Part shown: piece after piece, positions 55,801-58,800 of the stretch | How the letters are laid out: each line of letters opens with the position of its first letter | How positions within the stretch are numbered: the first letter of the stretch is position 1 | DNA from: Apostichopus japonicus | Lineage: Eukaryota > Echinodermata > Holothuroidea > Aspidochirotida > Stichopodidae | Direction of reading: 5' to 3' | Assembly: GCF_037975245.1 (NCBI RefSeq) | Contig: NC_092572.1 | Location: 18,059,489-18,123,488 of the forward strand | Length of the DNA: 64,000 nucleotides | Position numbers and translations under genes: made by a program | Notes under the pieces: model-generated | The model's database searches: none | Seen by the model: the letters and a program-made list of their open reading frames with translations, nothing else | What the model was told of the DNA's origin: nothing

Positions 55801-58800
55801 TGCAATAAATAACAACTTATATCTCGATGTAAAAGGGCCAAGATATGAATGGTTACAACTGGGATTCGAACCAGTGACCTCTGGATTAAGAGTCCAGAGG
55901 TCGCTGGTTCAAATCCCGTTCTAGCCACAAATTTCTCTGCTATTTTCCATCATTTGTTTAAAGTTTTTCCAGCCAGTTTTCCATTCTTCATTTACTTATA
56001 ACTTTTGATCTAAATCAGTGTGAATGCATAATGGGCTTGTGGTTGATGTTCGTAACTTTTGTGTGATATTAATGCAAAGATATTACTAATGATATATACT
56101 GTAAGGTATAATAGTGTGTTTGTTCTTCGTGCAAGAAGGGTTATCTTTCATGTTCACCAGCAGCTTTGACCTGCAGACTGATAATTGTTTTCAGTACTAA
56201 TTTGTAAAATATGTTTTAATAAGTTACCTTTCACATCATTACCAATGTCGTCAAGGCAGCAGAGATTTTAACGTAACGCTAGTTTTGTTTGTTGTTTATT
56301 CTAAATAAGCATAGTAATGCACATGTGTGCTTCTTTTATCCTACAATGTATAAAATCAGCAGTTAAAGTGATATAAATTGTTGTGGTGTGATCGCCAATG
56401 GTACTTCGGTTTCCTGTTTCCATTTCAAAGAAGTCCCAAATGGTTAAATACTGCTACATGTGTTTGCTAATGCTCCTTTAAAACCGCTCTTTGTTACCAA
56501 AGGCTCATTGTTTGCAATGGCTCATCCTTTACAACGTTTCAGTTCCATTTTACGCAGACCTTTACGATCTTCTCTTTGTCACTTGTCACTGACCAAATTG
56601 AGTCTGCTGCCCTCAGTTAAGAATATTACCTACATCTTTCTCTACTATTTTTGTTAAATCCTAAATAGATCTGATACGATAATGTAGCCGACCAAAAAAG
56701 ACCATCCTGAATATTCATTCTAGTAATTAATGTAATTCTCTTTTGTTTCCATAGCGATATGATGACACTATCGGTGATTTAGAAGTAGAAACCGAGCAGA
56801 AACAAGTGGAGCTTCAAAAAGTCCATGAGCATAGGATAGAGTCAAACCTCGATGACAAAATTAATATTGAAGAACAGAACTACTGGGATACACTCGCACA
56901 GGAACCATTGAAGGTAGGTCAAAGGTTAAAAGTTTTAGGTCCATTAGCATCTAGATAGAGTCAAACCTTGATGACAAAATTAATATTGAAGAACAGAACT
57001 ACTGGGATACACTCGCACAGGAACCATTGAAGGTAGGTCAAAGGTTAAAAGTTTTAGGTCCATTAGCATCTAGATAGAGTCAAACCTTGATGACAAAATT
57101 AATATTGAAGAACAGAACTACTGGGATACACTCGCACAGGAACCATTGAAGGTAGGTCAAAGGTTAAAAGTTTTAGGTCCATTAGCATCTAGATAGAGTC
57201 AAACCTTGATGACAAAATTAATATTGAAGAACAGAACTACTGGGATGCACTAGCACAGGAACCATTGAAGGTAGGTCAAAGGTCAAATGGTCATAGAAAA
57301 GATGCAAATGCTGGTAGATTGAAATGGAAGGTCCTGTACAGGCATGAAACACTGAGGCATGAAATACTTCTTGTAATGTACTAGAGAAGTAAATGAACAC
57401 TGTGGAAAGCAAGGGGCCAATGTTGTCAACAACACAAAGCAAACAATTTAACATTTAGGCTTCTCCATTGCATCACATTACAGTAAGTATATACTTTGCT
57501 GACCTAAGCTTGGCTGCTGTGTCTGTTCCAGCTTAGTGGAGCAGTTCTTTTTTATCAAGATCAAGTCTGTTCTTTCCCTTTATCTTTCTTTGGCTTCTTT
57601 GTTTTGTTTTACCTTCTGCTGTGAATCTATTTTGTTACAGTTATAATCATTTCTTCCCTTGCCTGCAAAGTCTTTCAAACTCTATTGCCCCCCGTCAACC
57701 CCATCAGTGCCTCTCTGTATGGTTTTTGTTTTCATCTTGAAAAATAAATTCATTTTTAGCGAGTCTTGAAGTGCCATGTATTCTGTTTTTAAGTTTCATG
57801 ACACGTTTTTCTATTTCTCAGAGCAAGAAGATTTTACGGTCCTTTGAGAAGTACCTGAAGTCAGTCCAGAAGAAACGCAAACATCTCATCTCGTATTACA
57901 AACATCTCAGGAGGGCGGATCCCGACAAAGCAGCTAAACAAACAGACGGAATCCTCCGTCAACTGAAGGAGTCCGCGTTAAGAGTCGACGGAAACATAGA
58001 CAGGCTACAGAAACTGCCGGATACTTATGCAGAAATTGAAGCCAGCATAGGTGATGATCTTATAATCTATTATGGATACATGTGTCTGTATCGCTGTGTC
58101 ATATGTGTGTGTGTGTGTGTATTTGTGAAGCAAGCATAGGTGATAATCTTTCATGGATATGTGTATCTCTATTGCCGTGTCATATATGTGTGTGTGTATA
58201 TTTGTGAAGCCAGCATAGGTGATGGTCTTATGGATATATGTGTATCTCTATCCCTTTGTCATATATGTGTGTGTGTGAATTTGTGAAGCCAGCGTAGGTG
58301 ATGAACTAATAATCTATTATGGATATGTGTCTGTATCGCTGTGTCATTTGTGTGTGTGTGTATTTGTGAAGCCAGCATAGGCTTATTATCTTTTATGGAT
58401 ATGTGTGTCTCTTTCACTGTTACATATGTGTGTGTGTGAATTTGTGAAGCCAGCATAGGTGATAAATTTATAATCTATTATGGATAGATGTATCTGTATC
58501 GCTGTGTCATATGGGTATGTGTGTGTGTGTATTTGTGATTTAGGTTTAGGGTTCTTGGGTCTGCCGTTTGTTAGAGGAATTGACAGTATCTGGTTAGCAT
58601 GGCTAATGATTTGTACTTGATTCATTCTTGATGACATCATCCATACTCTGGCATGGCTTATCTTCAGTTGCGCGGTATTTCCAGACCACGACAATACCAT
58701 AACCGGTCCGTGTGGATTGTAGCATCATAAATCTTTAAAGTGAATGCAGGTATAAACTTGGACATACTGCACACACTTGAACATATTCTCTAATCTAAAA

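Noticed and set aside
55737-55928. 63-codon minus-strand ORF with GFEPATSG
   Set aside because: It is translation of the tRNA-like palindrome, a familiar false-gene signature.
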